64,000 nt of DNA from Ulota crispa (GCA_963920765.1 OY987243.1:23989419-24053418), one strand, 5' to 3'. Counted from the stretch's first letter, positions 34,817 through 46,622 are shown. Numbers and translations: made by a program. The notes: a model not told the origin generated them from the letters alone.

Positions 34817-36420
34817 CTAGTGCTGTATTCTTGGCACAGCAGAAGAAGCAGAGGCAAGCAAAAATACTAACGCCTTCAGCCAGATGTATTGCCCATCATG
34901 TATATCTAATTCTGTTGAGCATTGAAGTTTCTGGAGCAACTTCTCAGTGATGCTGTCTAGCACAATCATGAGTTGTGATGTCCAGACCACAGGTCTTCCT
35001 TCGAGTATGGTCTTGCATTGAAAGTGGCATGTGACCCATGCTTCTAGGATACCTGGCAAGCCAATCCATAAGTAATGGTCACAAATATGAAGGTTCAAGG
35101 AAGAGTTCGTAACACAATGGTTGTCAATCGTAATAAGCAATAGGCAAATGTAAATGTTCTACCTTGGTTGAGGTTATTTTCTTCCTTCCAGGACATCATG
35201 TAGGCAGCTACAAGTGATTCAACCAGCTGAAGCCTGCATTTATAGAATTTGGAGTTCATTATTTTCCTCGAAGCGATTGGATTAATCGTAGTAGATCTTT
35301 AGGTGCTGAGCAGTATGCTTCTACAAAATCGAGGTCTTGAAGAGAAAATGCAGAAGTCTCATGTATTGTCCTACGCAGGTGAAGGCTATGCGTGTTGGAG
35401 TACCGAGATCATGGGTTAGGTCTTACACAAAGAATAGGTTTTCGTATATTTGGGAGAATCCCTCGTCGAATGGATCCATACACTGGAGCCTCTCCAGCAC
35501 CATCGCTATCTGTTGTGACGCAGTTAACAGCATGCGATGGCCTATGTATGCGTATTCCGAAAGTCCCAGCATGACGACAATAATCTTTTCATTGTCATCT
35601 AATTCATTTTCTTCTGATGGATCTGCAATGACAAACATATTGTCAGTGAGCTCGAGGTATATACCACGCAGGAATTGCCAGGAGGTTCCTGTGTCAATTG
35701 AAACTACCTTGGGCAGGTGTGAAGTGGAGCAACTTCTTCACCATATCCAACACGAGTTTCGCTACAAGGTTGTCGACAAGTACACGCTTCTCCTCGTTTC
35801 CTCGAAGTAACAAGGGTATGGTGTCTGTATGGCAGAAGATTGGGGCGCAGTAAGTTATCTGGATGATCCAAGACCCGAATAACAAGTCTGGCGAATCGTC
35901 TGTAGAATGCTGGGTAAATGTAGGTTGATCTCCACCGTAAATCGGAACCGAAACTGAGAATGGTAGATGCCGCCAATTTTGGTGAAAATCTTATATCATA
36001 CCAAACCAAATTTGGCACAGGATCAGAGAGGCTTGACCTTTAATGAATTCCACAGCGTGGTGCAAATAAGCCTCAGCGTGCTGAAGCTGACAACAAACAA
36101 TTCGATAGCTTGTTATGGATGGAAATGGAATGTGCGTACAACATTACAAAAACATGGGCTAACGAATGCAAGCTGCAAATGCATACTTTCCAACGTTGTC
36201 GTCATGCCAAGAATATGTCCACTTACACGATTAGAAAGCATACTCACATACTGTAGCAAGCTTTGTTCTGGAATAGCACTCACCAGTTTCGTCTGGCAGC
36301 TCAGCTCTATTACGAAATCAACCACCATACCCAGATGTTTTTGTACTTCATCTGCATCTTATTCACCAAGCCCCCGTAAATTCCAAGCGTAATGTCCATG
36401 CACATCTCTTCACATATAAG
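34817..36420 (-). pseudogene. Decayed multi-exon gene on the minus strand (possibly VPS35L-like)
   Basis: Several minus-strand blocks look like former exons, in different frames and broken by stops: 36328-36113 (VVDFVIELSCQTKLVSAIPE); the 36100-36010 region (HAEAYLHHAVEFIKGQASL in one frame); 35885-35694 (LVDNLVAKLVLDMVKKLL); 35690-35423 (FLRGIYLELTDNMFVIADPS, then LLTASQQIAMVLERLQ); and 35140-34817 (SQLMIVLDSITEKLLQKLQ). The composition suggests an all-helical solenoid protein. By memory, the order and some words are reminiscent of the retriever subunit VPS35L, but this is weak. Stops and frame changes argue for a pseudogene. A minus-strand frame at 36822-36535 may belong to the same relic. 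Confidence 0.35.
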
Positions 36421-36899
36421 CTGCTTCAAATTATTCATTTTTAGAAATGTCACGAGTCGTTACCAGATTTGTCGCCTGTCCTTTGCAGCGTCAATCTTCT
36501 CAAAAGTCGTACTGCTCCCAACAATCCCACATCATCATAACAGAATGTCATGAGCAAGCTCAGTTGGAGAGATCATGTCATGATGATCCGTACTTGGAAG
36601 ATTCAGCTGGAAAATGAACTTCGATTCAACTTGAAAATCACCATTTCTCAGAAAGATTTTAACCGAGTTCTGGTTAATGTAGTCATTATAGGTGCTTCGA
36701 TTCTCATTTTGTGTTTCGGTGAGCAGGTCGTTATCTTTGGACTTGAAAAAGTGGCACTTGCATGGGGCAAGCAATGGGAGTCGATCCGGCACGACTGCAC
36801 CTGCCGTGCGCATCCCATCCAACTATGTCAGCGACATGTTCGACGAACTGAAATGACCTTTTACAACACTCGCGCAAAATTCGCCAAAAAAAAAACACC

Positions 36900-37551
36900 T
36901 TAAGTCCGCGACTGAACGACCAAACCTCGTAATTCCTGCAGCTGCTCGGTCACTATGGAGCACTTTTCTTCTAATACTTTGGCCTGCAACATGCAGAAAA
37001 AATCATACTTAGATGACTAATCAGATTGCGCACTCGAAGGCTAATTACTTCGCCCGGTCATCAAAGGCTCCTAACATTGCACAGTCACGAAGGCTAATTA
37101 TTACTTAGCACAGTCACGAAAATCTAATTACTTAGCAGAGTCACCAAATGCTAGTTGCACTGGACAATGACCAAAGACTACTAACATCGCAAAGTCACGA
37201 AAGCCTAATTCTACTACTTTCTGCAATGCTACTTCATCACATCGCAGGAAGAACGGGATCTAGACAGGAATTGCATAAATCGTTCGCTAAATTCAGTACA
37301 CAATGATCTACGCATTTCACTTATCCAAGAAACAGAACGTCATTTAGTGTTCAAGCAATCAGTAAAAAAAATTAAGCTATACTTTCCTGAGTTAATTAAT
37401 AGATTTTCACAGAGAGTAACAGAAGTAAATAAACATAAAGTACAATAACCGGAACTACTTTATTTTGAATCCAAACCTTTTTCCGCCACTGATTGTCCTC
37501 TGCTCCACTCCTCAACCTCATCGCATCATCTCCTTCTTTCACGCTCTCCAT
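36900..37551 (-). CDS. Short coiled-coil protein, two exons, about 52 residues
   Basis: Exon 1 37551-37477 encodes MESVKEGDDAMRLRSGAEDN then QWRKK and ends at a donor GTTTGG. Exon 2 36983-36900 starts after TTGCAG and encodes AKVLEEKCSIVTEQLQELRG then LVVQSRT and a stop. The frames join in phase 0. The second exon has heptad spacing (V, L, C, V, L, L, V) typical of a coiled coil. The gene is divergent from ndhS, with 235 bp between start codons. The donor is weak, and the gene may be longer or differently spliced, possibly continuing into the relic at 34817-36420. No family was recognised. Confidence 0.5.
37078..37215. repeat. Degenerate tandem repeat in the coiled-coil gene intron
   Basis: A unit of about 28-35 bp containing GCACAGTCACGAAGGCTAAT recurs about four to five times with variation (CAGTCACGAAAATCTAATTA, AGAGTCACCAAATGCTAG, AAAGTCACGAAAGCCTAAT). 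It lies between the two proposed exons of the minus-strand gene. Confidence 0.65.
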
Positions 37552-37786
37552 CGCCACCAAGCGACTCACAATTGCGCTGAAACAAACAAGAAGAGCAGGA
37601 GTTGCGCGAGAAATCCTCCTGAAGAAGGCGACGCTGATGTTTGGATGAGAAAGTAACGATGAAAACTTATATCATCCGATCGTCGTTGGGAAGCGGGCTG
37701 AATTTCTATGGCCGAGATGACTCGACAGCGACAGGACGTGGATGAGAATCGTTCATATGAACGAATGAAGTTCAGAGTTTATTTGT
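37552..37786. promoter_or_regulatory. Shared bidirectional promoter between coiled-coil gene and ndhS
   Basis: Only 235 bp separate the minus-strand ATG (37551) from the plus-strand ATG of ndhS (37787; 289 bp if 37841 is the start). GC is higher than in intergenic DNA and there is no obvious TATA box. Both 5' leaders must lie within this interval or overlap. Confidence 0.5.
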
Positions 37787-38554
37787 ATGAAGCTATCCGT
37801 AGTCGAAGCTGGCTATGGCGGTTCGTCGCTTGAAGCAGCCATGGCGGGACTCTCCATTTTGCCGCTGACGCTCGGCGAGTCTTCATTCTTCGGTAGAAAT
37901 TTGAGCGCGCAGCAGAAGTGTACCAATTCGAGCACCGCAACTGGTCGTGTGACGATCCGAGCGGAGGGATTCAACTTGTGGCAGATACTGGGAGGGCGGG
38001 GATTGAAAGGAGGCGAGGACGGATTGAGGCAAGAGAAAACCGAGAGGATTCTGCAAGCGGCGAAGACGAATCTCGTGCTGGAGAAGAAGAAGAAATCAAG
38101 CGTGGAGGGGAACGTAGACGCATTGGAAAAGCTTCCGGGGACGTTCAATAAGGAGCTCGGAGGATTGACCGGCGGTTTCCCTGGAGGCGAGAATGGATTG
38201 CGTCAATTCTTGGCGGAGAATGCACCTCCAGTGAAAATCTCTGTTGAACTGCAGAAGCTGCGGGATAGCGTTGCCTCTCCGGTGAAGGCGAAGGCGATTG
38301 CGCCTCCGTTGCTGATGCCGGGAATGACTGTGATTGTGAAGTCGGCGAAGAATCCTTACAACGATTTCTCAGGCATTGTGCAGAGGGTTACGGATGGCAG
38401 AGCGGGCGTTCTGTTCGAGGGAGGTAATTGGGACAAGCTAGTGTCGTTTAGGTTGACTGAGTTAGAGCGCACGTCGCAAGGCCCGCCTATGAGTAATCCG
38501 AAGTCCGCAATTCTTGAAAGAATGGCGGTTCCTGAGGGAAGTTCTTCAAGTTGA
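37787..38554 (+). CDS. ndhS: Chloroplast NAD(P)H dehydrogenase-like complex subunit S
   Basis: NdhS (CRR31) is the nuclear-encoded subunit that forms the ferredoxin-binding site of the thylakoid NDH complex, used for cyclic electron flow around photosystem I. The single exon encodes 255 residues. An N-terminal Ser/Ala-rich transit peptide runs to about residue 60, followed by [20 protein letters not shown], then [20 protein letters not shown], a Pro-poor linker, and the SH3-like domain ([51 protein letters not shown]). The conserved tail [13 protein letters not shown] is present. Either ATG 37787 or ATG 37841 (residue 19, MAGLSIL) could be the start; the second gives a more usual transit peptide. 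No lesion is seen. The gene is convergent with the TLC gene. Confidence 0.93.
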   Translation: MKLSVVEAGYGGSSLEAAMAGLSILPLTLGESSFFGRNLSAQQKCTNSSTATGRVTIRAEGFNLWQILGGRGLKGGEDGLRQEKTERILQAAKTNLVLEKKKKSSVEGNVDALEKLPGTFNKELGGLTGGFPGGENGLRQFLAENAPPVKISVELQKLRDSVASPVKAKAIAPPLLMPGMTVIVKSAKNPYNDFSGIVQRVTDGRAGVLFEGGNWDKLVSFRLTELERTSQGPPMSNPKSAILERMAVPEGSSSS

Positions 38555-39669
38555 TCGTTCTTTGATTTTTGTATATCATTCAATAATGGCGAAGAGCACT
38601 TCAGTACGTTTTGCAATTCTGTGCTTTGTAGCAGGAAGTCCTACAGTTTGAGTGCATTTGACTGTTTTTTATGTCGTCATGCTGAGTGCTTTGAGAGATT
38701 ATCGTTCCAGAATCTCGCTTTCTTCTGCTACATTGTCCTCAGCTTTTCTCCTATCAATCGAGGAGCTTGATTCTAGATTCAAACACGAATTCCGGAACAT
38801 GGACAGGCCTTCCGTATCCCTCACTTTCTAAAGCTACCTCATATTCTAGTAGTCGAAATCACTAAGTGTATTTGGTATTGCTTGCGATCTCTAGTATAAT
38901 CGCCCGATCAATCGGCCTGTAGTTACGGTTGTTGAAAGTTATCGACTTGTCTATCAATTAGGTTATAATCAGCCATGGCCGTTCGCAAATACGGAACTGA
39001 ATACGGATCGTAAGTAAACAATATTCAAGTTTTAGTGACCAAGAGCTGGATCAGGAATGACCGAGTAATGTACAAAGATCGGAAATCCATCATGCGCTGG
39101 GTACTTTCACTGTACCTCTATTATTAAATATCTACATGCAGCGCTTCTTCAACTGAAATGTTCAGAAGAAAGCTTTGACACTAGCTAGATTGAGATAGGT
39201 GGCGATGCACCCTAATTGTGTGGATGTTACCTAGATGGAGGTAGTTACCGCAGTACACAAGTGACGATGAAGTACTTCAGCAGCAAACCTGTTCAATATC
39301 TAAGTAGGGCACTCAGAAGGGAAATAGTGTACATACTGATAGGCCCTGAATTGTTCGAAAAACGATAGAACGTATCCGTCCCTAGAGATACACACAATTG
39401 CCACTAAGTCTGAATTCAAAATTTTTCTAATAGGGAAAACATTTCAACAATGGTGTACAAACTTAACCAAGACGTACCAAATTCTGATCATGGAACAAGC
39501 ACACTTCATGAAGAACGACGTCAATTGGTCGATAGAGTGCAAAGTAAACAGAAAAAGGACAAAGAACCTTGATACGCGGCATAAGAATGTTTACAGGCAA
39601 CACCGCAAAGCAGGCAAAAGGAGTAAATTTCAGGCATTAAAAAAAATGCACAATGCCATAACTGTGCAG
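38555..39669. other. Convergent intergenic region between ndhS and the TLC gene
   Basis: It holds both 3' ends. No further ORF with family motifs is seen. The plus-strand 70-codon frame at 39490-39702 overlaps the TLC gene 3' end and is probably spurious. Confidence 0.5.
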
Positions 39670-42232
39670 TTAGGCAGCTTTTCTCGTCTTTGGTTTAGTT
39701 AGCTTGTAAAGTACCATCCGTACAATCTTATAGAACCACAATATGCTAACCACTTGGATTCCAACGGCTCCTATCTGCAATAGGGGTGCAAAATACGGAG
39801 ATCTCCTGTTAGAAGTTCATTTGTAAGACCGGTACTGATAACTAAGAATGTGATGCAAAAATTTAAAGAAAAAAACAAAGAGAAGATGATTACATCACAG
39901 ATTGGAAGTGAAAATGACGAACCTTAACGGTGACGGGGCTGGTGGGTGACACCACACACTTGTACACAACTACTGGCCCAATAATTATCCTAGCGACGGT
40001 GAAAACTAAAGAGAAAATAACCTGCACAGAAGCCAAATATTACAGGGGTAAAAACAATGAACGCGTTATTCGTTAATTTGGGAAAAAGCGTACAAAGTGG
40101 GATTTCTGGTTTTTTTTCTGGTTTTTTTTCTTTTTTTTCTTCTTTTTTTTCTTTTTTTTTTTCTTTTTTTTTCTTCCAGAGAACGCCATCTTCATTGGAT
40201 TGGGAATTTGTTGTCTGTTTTCCTATGAAATGAGATATATATCATCCAGAAATATGCTCTTTTTGGACAGAAAGTGCATTAACTTCTGAAATTTTGGACC
40301 GAAGTTCATTAACTAGGTTTCAGGTGACCTCCTTAATTTGAATTCAGGTGGCAATTTTGGAGTAACGTGAGGTACAAAATGGTACCCATCGTTTTCCCAA
40401 ATTAATGAATAACACGTTAATGGCACATTTTTACAAGAGCATAAGTTAGATGTCATAGCCTTCAAGACATCGCACATAGACAGGGTGCTAATTATGAGTG
40501 AATGCTTACATCATTAGCAAGGCTTATTGGTGAGTCTTTCAGCTTCAGTTCCTTAAGAATCTCCCGGCCGTGCATGAAGGGGTTTGACACCTCCATCAAC
40601 ATCAAACACGCCACCAGCTCTGTCCCGCTCTGTTCAGTAAAATGGAATAGCCAATGTATATCAAGCATGCGGCAGTTAGAAAATATAAACACGAGAGATT
40701 CATCACGAAAGAAGCTTGAACGATGAAACTTCAAATGCAAACAATGAGAAATCGCAGCATGAGGAGAGTGAACGTACAACTTCACGCAAGTATCCAAACG
40801 CCAGTCCTAAAAGAGTGAGAAAATGGTGCACTAGAAACTCCACGCTGAAAGGAAGCTCCACAGCGCAACAAACGGTGTCGTAAATGAAGTAAGCGAAACT
40901 AACTGTTAAAGCCAGCATCTGTGACATTCAAATAGGATCACATTAGCGATTTACAACAGCGGATTTAACAAAGAATTTTGAGATATCGATATTCCATTAA
41001 AAAACGCGCTATAAATATTATATATCAAATTTCTCAGAGATAACAGAACTACAAAAGACATGCTGAACATCTTTCTGAACGTATTTCCAACAACGCATTG
41101 CAACGCAAATGTAGAATACAAGTACTATCAAAATTACTCAAGGACGAGTTTCAAAAATTTACTCAAGCGAGTTATTCCGAGGCTTGAACAGCTAACGTGG
41201 ACAAGGAAACTTGAGTATAAGCAATCCTTACATAGCGACGAGTATACACTCTTAACCTAAACTCTCTGTAACAGAGCTCACGGAGCTAGACTCCCGTAGC
41301 GGCATCAAAACTACAAAAGACATGCTAAACATCCTTCTGAACGCATTCCCGCATTCCAGCGCAAATGTATAATACAAGTACTATCAAAAGTACTCAACAT
41401 CGAGGTTCAAAATTTACTCAAGCGAGTTATTCCGAGGTTTGAACAGCTAACGCGGACAAGGAAACTTGAATATAAGTAATCCTCAAATAGCAACGAATAT
41501 ACACTCTAACCTAAACTCTTTGTAACAGAGCTCACGGAGATAGACTCCCGTAGCTACAAAGGAAATGATGAACATCCTTCTGAACGCATTCCCGCAATGC
41601 AACGCAGATGTATAATACAAGTACTATCAAAAGTACTCAATATCGAGGTTCAAAATTTACTCAATGTGCATGATAAGCGACTTATTCCGAGGCTCGGACA
41701 GCTAACGTGGACCAGGAAACTCTAACCTAAACTCTCTGTAACAGAGCTCACGGAGATAGACTCCCGCAGCGGCATCAAAACTACAAAGAAAATGTCACAA
41801 ATCCTTCTGAACGCACACCTCACAACACACCGCTATGCCAATGAGGAACACAAGTATTATAAAAAAAAGTTATCAATGTCGAGGTTCATCAATTTATTTC
41901 TTGTGCATTGTACGTGAATTCATTCGGAGGCTTGGACCAGAATAAGTAATCGTCGCATTGCACTCACTCTGACCTAGAGTATGACGAAATTTGACCTGAG
42001 AGTAGGTGGAAGCGGCGCCAACACCGTCCAGAGGGCGAGACCAATCGGAAACCGATTTCGTGCAGAAATACAAGGACAACACCACGTGAACGAGTGAGAC
42101 GCAGCGGTTGCAGAAATCCTTGGAGCGGCCGGGGAAGGCGAGGCGCGTAAGCACGTAGGTGAGCCCCCATGCTGCAGTCATGGCCGACAGTGTCGTCGGC
42201 CCGAGCTCCAATTCCCCGGAGGAGACTCCCAT
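39670..42232 (-). CDS. TLC-domain (TRAM/LAG1/CLN8) membrane protein
   Basis: Five exons join in phase 0 into a 233-residue protein: 42232-41996, 40918-40778, 40629-40510, 40021-39923 and 39774-39670. TLC proteins are multi-pass ER or plasma-membrane proteins that handle or sense lipids. Visible blocks: CNRCVSLVHVVLSLYFC (exon 1), LALTVSFAYFIYDTVCC and FLVHHFLTLLGLAFGYLREV (exon 2, with the conserved HH), SGTELVACLMLMEVSNPFMH (exon 3), VIFSLVFTVARIIIGPVVV (exon 4), and IQVVSILWFYKIVRMVLYKL then TKPKTRKAA (exon 5). A basic C-terminal tail without aromatic ER signals is evident. An upstream in-frame ATG at 42379 would add 49 residues including poly-Thr. The plant TMEM56/TLCD4-like subgroup is most likely. 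Introns carry a satellite array and a MITE. Confidence 0.88.
40059..40419. mobile_element. ATTTGGGAAAA-ended MITE inside a TLC-gene intron
   Basis: Inverted ends AACGCGTTATTCGTTAATTT and AAATTAATGAATAACACGTT lie at the two sides of the segment. Internal GTACAAAATGGTACC is shared with 61961-62242 and 19788-20053. A pyrimidine-rich T/C tract (about 40108-40175) lies inside. It is within the intron between exons 40629-40510 and 40021-39923. Confidence 0.72.
41047..41900. repeat. Satellite-like tandem array in TLC-gene intron 1
   Basis: A unit of about 225-260 bp is repeated roughly 3.4 times, with starts near 41047, 41308, 41550 and 41776. Each unit holds ACTACAAAAGACATGCT-like, ACATCCTTCTGAACGCATT, ATACAAGTACTATCAAAA and AACAGAGCTCACGGAGATAG blocks. 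Units differ by internal deletions. Confidence 0.85.
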
Positions 42233-42354
42233 TGTGGCAACGTCGGTAGCTCTGATGCGCGCTCGCGCGCTCGAGCTAAAAAGCTTGAGCTGCGGGAGCA
42301 GCACTCTGTCCTCCTCACAGGAACGAGAGAAAGGCTCCAAAAGCCAAAAGTGCT

Positions 42355-42375
42355 TCGTCGTCGTCGTCGTCGCTT
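42355..42375. repeat. (CGT)n microsatellite upstream of the TLC gene
   Basis: About six CGT units lie in the 5' leader of the TLC gene, or in its coding region if the upstream ATG at 42379 is used (poly-Thr). Confidence 0.8.
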
Positions 42376-42490
42376 CCACGATGAACCCACTCGCCGTGGT
42401 CTCGGTCTTGGGTCGGATGCTTTCAGTCTAATCACCTATGACCGAGAACATTTCCATGTCAGCTGTGCGGTCTGGTTTTTGAACCCTTAA

Positions 42491-43137
42491 CCCCTAAATG
42501 CCGAAGGCACCCAATTTGGGTGTTTGCAAAAAGTTGGAAGATGAATACAACCTTATCAAATCACTATTTTTTGTATTTTCTTTTGAACAAAAGTTTTTTT
42601 TGAAGTCTATTTTCAGTATCAAAAATCTGATTTTGAAAATGAATGTTCATGATTTTTCTATCCAAGATTTTGTACAAGGGTCTCCACTGCAATCTTGAGT
42701 TTTCTAGTGTTGGAAGATCTTGATAATGAGTCTCAAATACACTAGAGCTTGGAGAAAAATCTGCATTAGAAATCCATTTAAAAAAAATATTGGAGTAGAT
42801 TTTGAAAGTCGTAAATTGGTTGAGGTTAAACATGTAATGACCTTAAGCTTCATATTTTTTTGATAACCAAATTTTTTTAGATTTGACACGTGAAATGAGG
42901 ATTAGAAAACTTCAAGTTCTTTTTGCAGTTTTAACACCCTCATGTTCAAACATTATAATCTTTCAAACTATAAGTGATATTGTTGTGTTTTCTTTTTCCA
43001 TGTAATCTCTAACATGTCAAGTTTAAATTTATATGGTTACCATTTAAAAAAACTTGATAAGATTTATGAAAAGGTTGGTTGATTGTTCACTTCCCTAAAA
43101 ATGCCAAGAAGCTCAGAAAGGCCTTGGGCATTTAGGA
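42491..43137 (+). mobile_element. 646-bp TTAA-family element (chain member 1)
   Basis: The element starts CCCCTAAATGCCGAAGGC after TTAA (42487-42490) and ends CCTTGGGCATTTAGGA before TTTA (43138-43141). It matches 46623-47267 in reverse. It is non-coding. Confidence 0.8.
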
Positions 43138-43141
43138 TTTA

Positions 43142-43894
43142 GCCCTTGAGCGCCCCAGTGCCTCATGTATAGCTTCCCATGATTTGTAAGCCTTGTTTGA
43201 GGCACTGGATTTAACTTTTTGATCTTGCTATAAACTACAATTATGAAGGCATTCAAGTTGTCCATGCCAATGGAGTAATGGCAAGGAAAGCCAAATGTTG
43301 TACAAGTGTTGCAAGAGATTTGATTGGGTGAAACACTGTACGGGGCGTGGTAGCAAGCAACATTTTTACAGGCTGCAACCGGTCAAAATCCCTTGCAAGC
43401 TTTCTTGTGTAAGCTTTGTGGTAGAGGCAAAGTTGTTGGCAACAATTCAAGCATGTTCTAGACCCTCATTATGGCAACCATCACCAACTGTGCCGGTCAT
43501 TGTTTTCCGTGCAATAGCGATTTGAAGCCCTAAAACTTGACATAAAAAGAAGTGCAATATTCAATAATTTACAAGTGTGTGCATTCACATCTAATCTTGT
43601 TGCTCACAAAATTTCAGATGAATGAAGGGCTTATAATTTTGTAAAAATCATCAAATAGCAACTACCTACCAAAAAATGAGATTTTGTCATTACATGTTGT
43701 TTGATCAAATGTTATAATCTCCCATCTACCACGGTCAATTGTTCCCAAAATTTGCAAGCCATTTTCTAAGTAGGTGCTCTACTATTTTAATGGTCACTTT
43801 TTGTAGATCACTTGATTGACTAAGATATGATGCATCAAAGTTGTTGGTCACTAGAAACCTTGATTTTGGTGAAAACGGCTTGGACGCTCAGAGG
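43142..43894 (+). mobile_element. 753-bp TTAA-family element (chain member 2)
   Basis: The element starts GCCCTTGAGCGCCCC directly after TTTA (43138-43141) and ends GGCTTGGACGCTCAGAGG directly before TTAA (43895-43898). A similar right end, GCTTGGACGCTCATGGG with TTAA, occurs near 12859-12878. No transposase motif was seen. Confidence 0.7.
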
Positions 43895-43898
43895 TTAA

Positions 43899-44256
43899 CC
43901 CTTAAACGCCGAGGAGGAATTTTTATGTCCTTTGGCCTGAAAAAAGCATTTTGTATGATAGGATAAAGCAATTTTTCATCTAATTTTTTTAGAAGTGATC
44001 ATAAACACATGGTCCATTGTAGAAGGTAGAAAAAAACCTCACCAAGTGCACTCATATTTTTTGATAACTCAAATTGTAAGAAATTCTAGAGTCATGGTGT
44101 TAAGTCCCAAGTTGCCCTTATTGCAATTTTCATGAGGTCAGCAAGCACAATTGACTTTTGCAACCTTTAGAAGCAATATTATTGGTACCCACCTACAAAA
44201 CCATTGTAGAAGCTACAGACAAAGTAGGCCACGGTCACCCGTCCATTGCTTAAGGG
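43899..44256 (+). mobile_element. 358-bp TTAA-family MITE (chain member 3)
   Basis: The element starts CCCTTAAACGCCGAGG after TTAA (43895-43898) and ends GCTTAAGGG before TTAA (44257-44260). It has the same length as 5110-5467 and shares long internal blocks with it (TTGCAATTTTCATGAGGTCA). Confidence 0.83.
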
Positions 44257-44367
44257 TTAAACTAGGGAATGCCACTTTGGCACATCTCAATCCGGTCTAG
44301 CCATAGGCAATTTAGTAAATGAAGTTTGTGAAAATGGTCAACTTAAAGTAATGGTTTAATACTTCAA

Positions 44368-44591
44368 CCTTTAAACGACCACATGTCATAGTATATACGC
44401 TACCATATAATTGGCATTTGCTACCAATAAGAAGTTTTAATTTGAGATCTCAAATAGCTCATTGGAATTGTATTGATATGTTTTGTAACTTTTTTGTTGA
44501 TCCAAAATGTAATAAAGGTGTGATTTCATTTCAAACATTTAAAAAAAATTGTATTGTACTGGTCATAGTAGCACGCTCAAACATTTAAGGG
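44368..44591 (+). mobile_element. 226-bp TTAA-family MITE
   Basis: It runs CTTTAAACGACC to AACATTTAAGGG with flanks TCAA and TTGA. It shares GGCATTTGCTACCAATAAGA with 26938-27163. Confidence 0.72.
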
Positions 44592-45699
44592 TTGATCTGT
44601 AAATGGCCATTGTCCTTGCAAGGGACAAAATGTATTTTGGGTAGGCTTACATGATTGGGATTTTTGATTGATTTGTTTGATTTATTTCTTTTGAAATAGA
44701 ATTTTGCAAGGCCTACGTGGGGTACAAATTTCATTGAAATTTGATTTGTAGTTCAAAAGTTATGAGGAGTTTTAGTGAAATGTTAGTTGGATGGACAACT
44801 TGGGCATGCCATTTGTTATTGACTTCTCCCAAGAGAAAGCAATGAAGGCATGACCCTTCACTTGAGTATGTCCAAAGCAATAGTGTACTAGATAAATATA
44901 TTTAATTGTATTAAGTAAGTACATCAACATTTGGATTGCAATAACTACTAGACATTTGGTTATACTTCTAATTCTTTCTTATATTGTTGTCAATAAAGCT
45001 AGAATCTTCCAATTTGCTACTTGGATTTTTGTTCCGTACAACACCTTCCATATTTCAACATAAAGAATTTCTTAATCCGTGAAAACAAAATTCACCAACT
45101 TTGGCTCCCTTTTCTTTACAAATTTGGTCAATTTGTCCATCATGTTTTTGTCATGTCTAACTAAACAATGTTGCAAAAAATCACTCACCAATGGATTGTT
45201 CATTTTAGAAAACCAATAGCAGACATCTTTGTGATTCAAGAGCAGTTGCTCATGCTGTCTTGGGTATAATTTTTTAGAAATCTTTTACCCCATAATCTAT
45301 TAGCCTCCAAATTCCTAGATTTCAAATGAAAAATACGTTGGTAGGTCAGAAGAGTTTTTGGAATTACAAATAAATGTTCAACATCTTCCTGTACCATATG
45401 ATTATTTATTGTTGTTGCCACCTCCAACCCAACCGTGGTTTCCTGCAATGCTCACAAAACATCAACCTAGGGCTTCCGAGCTTCACTTCACAGCTGCAAC
45501 AAAAAAATTGGAACCTTGTGAAGCCTCCTCCACCACATGATTTTCAATTTTTGAATCCTTTGCCATCACTTGATAAATGAAATGTACAACAAAATAAGAA
45601 CAAAACATTGCCATGAACATGTAAATAAATAAATAAATTCATAACTACAAGAATATAAGTTTGAAAATTGATCAAATGAGTTTTTTTTTTTTTAATTAT

Positions 45700-46190
45700 G
45701 AATTTTAATTAGGTTTTATATATACTTGTAGAGTTGAATCAAAGTTTTCAACTCCCTTAATAAACTCAATCCTCATTTTGTCACCCACATCTTCCATGCA
45801 CTCAATCTTTGATACTAGCCTCTTTCCCTTTAATGTTTTCTTCTTTGATACCTTTTTCAAGACTTTCCCTTTTTTTCCATTGTTCCAACCATATTATCTA
45901 TTCTCTCTTCTTCAAATATGGCATCCCCTTCCTCCAGGCTCTCTAATCCTCTCTTTTCCACAAATATTACAACCTCTCCCTTGTTCATTTCTAATTGTTC
46001 TTGTGTTTTTTTAGTTCTCTTCTTCATTTTTTCTTATGTAGTATCAAGGTTTGGAATTCCCATTTGAAGAAGCACACTGGCATTTTTCTTGATGTTTGCT
46101 GCTTGCATTTCTTCATATTCTGTTCAATTATCCTCACTTCTCTCTTGAACCAAGCAATGCATTTTTTTTGTCAAGTCTTCCTCTATTGAT
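45700..46190 (-). pseudogene. Degenerate charged-protein reading frame
   Basis: The minus strand reads coding-like, Lys/Glu-rich sequence with words such as YEEMQAANIKKNASVLLQMG, KKRTKKTQEQLEMNK and GLESLEEGDAIFEEERIDNM. It is interrupted by stops and a frameshift near 45880. The first word resembles a motif common in plant transposon-associated proteins of unknown function. A separate minus-strand frame at 45448-45236 may be a downstream piece. No domain was recognised. Confidence 0.35.
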
Positions 46191-46622
46191 CTAAATAAGA
46201 GGAGCTCTACCTTTGTTCACTACCTTCTTGTGTTTCATTGACACTCTAGGTCCACAAATGTCATTTGTGTTGATATTCGTGTTTTCTGTGCTTGATTGAA
46301 GTTCACAAATGCTTTGTCATTTTGTATTTTCCTATGAAGAAGCAATGATGTTGTTTTCTTCATCTCCAATAAAAGTCTCCTTACAACAACTTCCCTACAT
46401 TGTATAGACAAAAAACAATTAAAACAAACACACTAAAAGAAACCATTGAAGGCTCCTTTTTCAACCCAAAAAACCAACACATCAAGAAGAAAACTCATCA
46501 TACGCTTCATGTTGTTGTTCAAAATTGTCCACGTACAAGCAATGATAATGTTAAAAATAAATCCTGGCAAGTCAAAACTTCTCAAAGTGAGCATGAGAAG
46601 TTCACATGTTAAGCCTTGTTAA

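Noticed and set aside
35337-35810. 157-codon plus-strand frame
   Set aside because: Coding-like helical sequence is on the opposite strand of the same interval; the plus-strand translation shows no motif.
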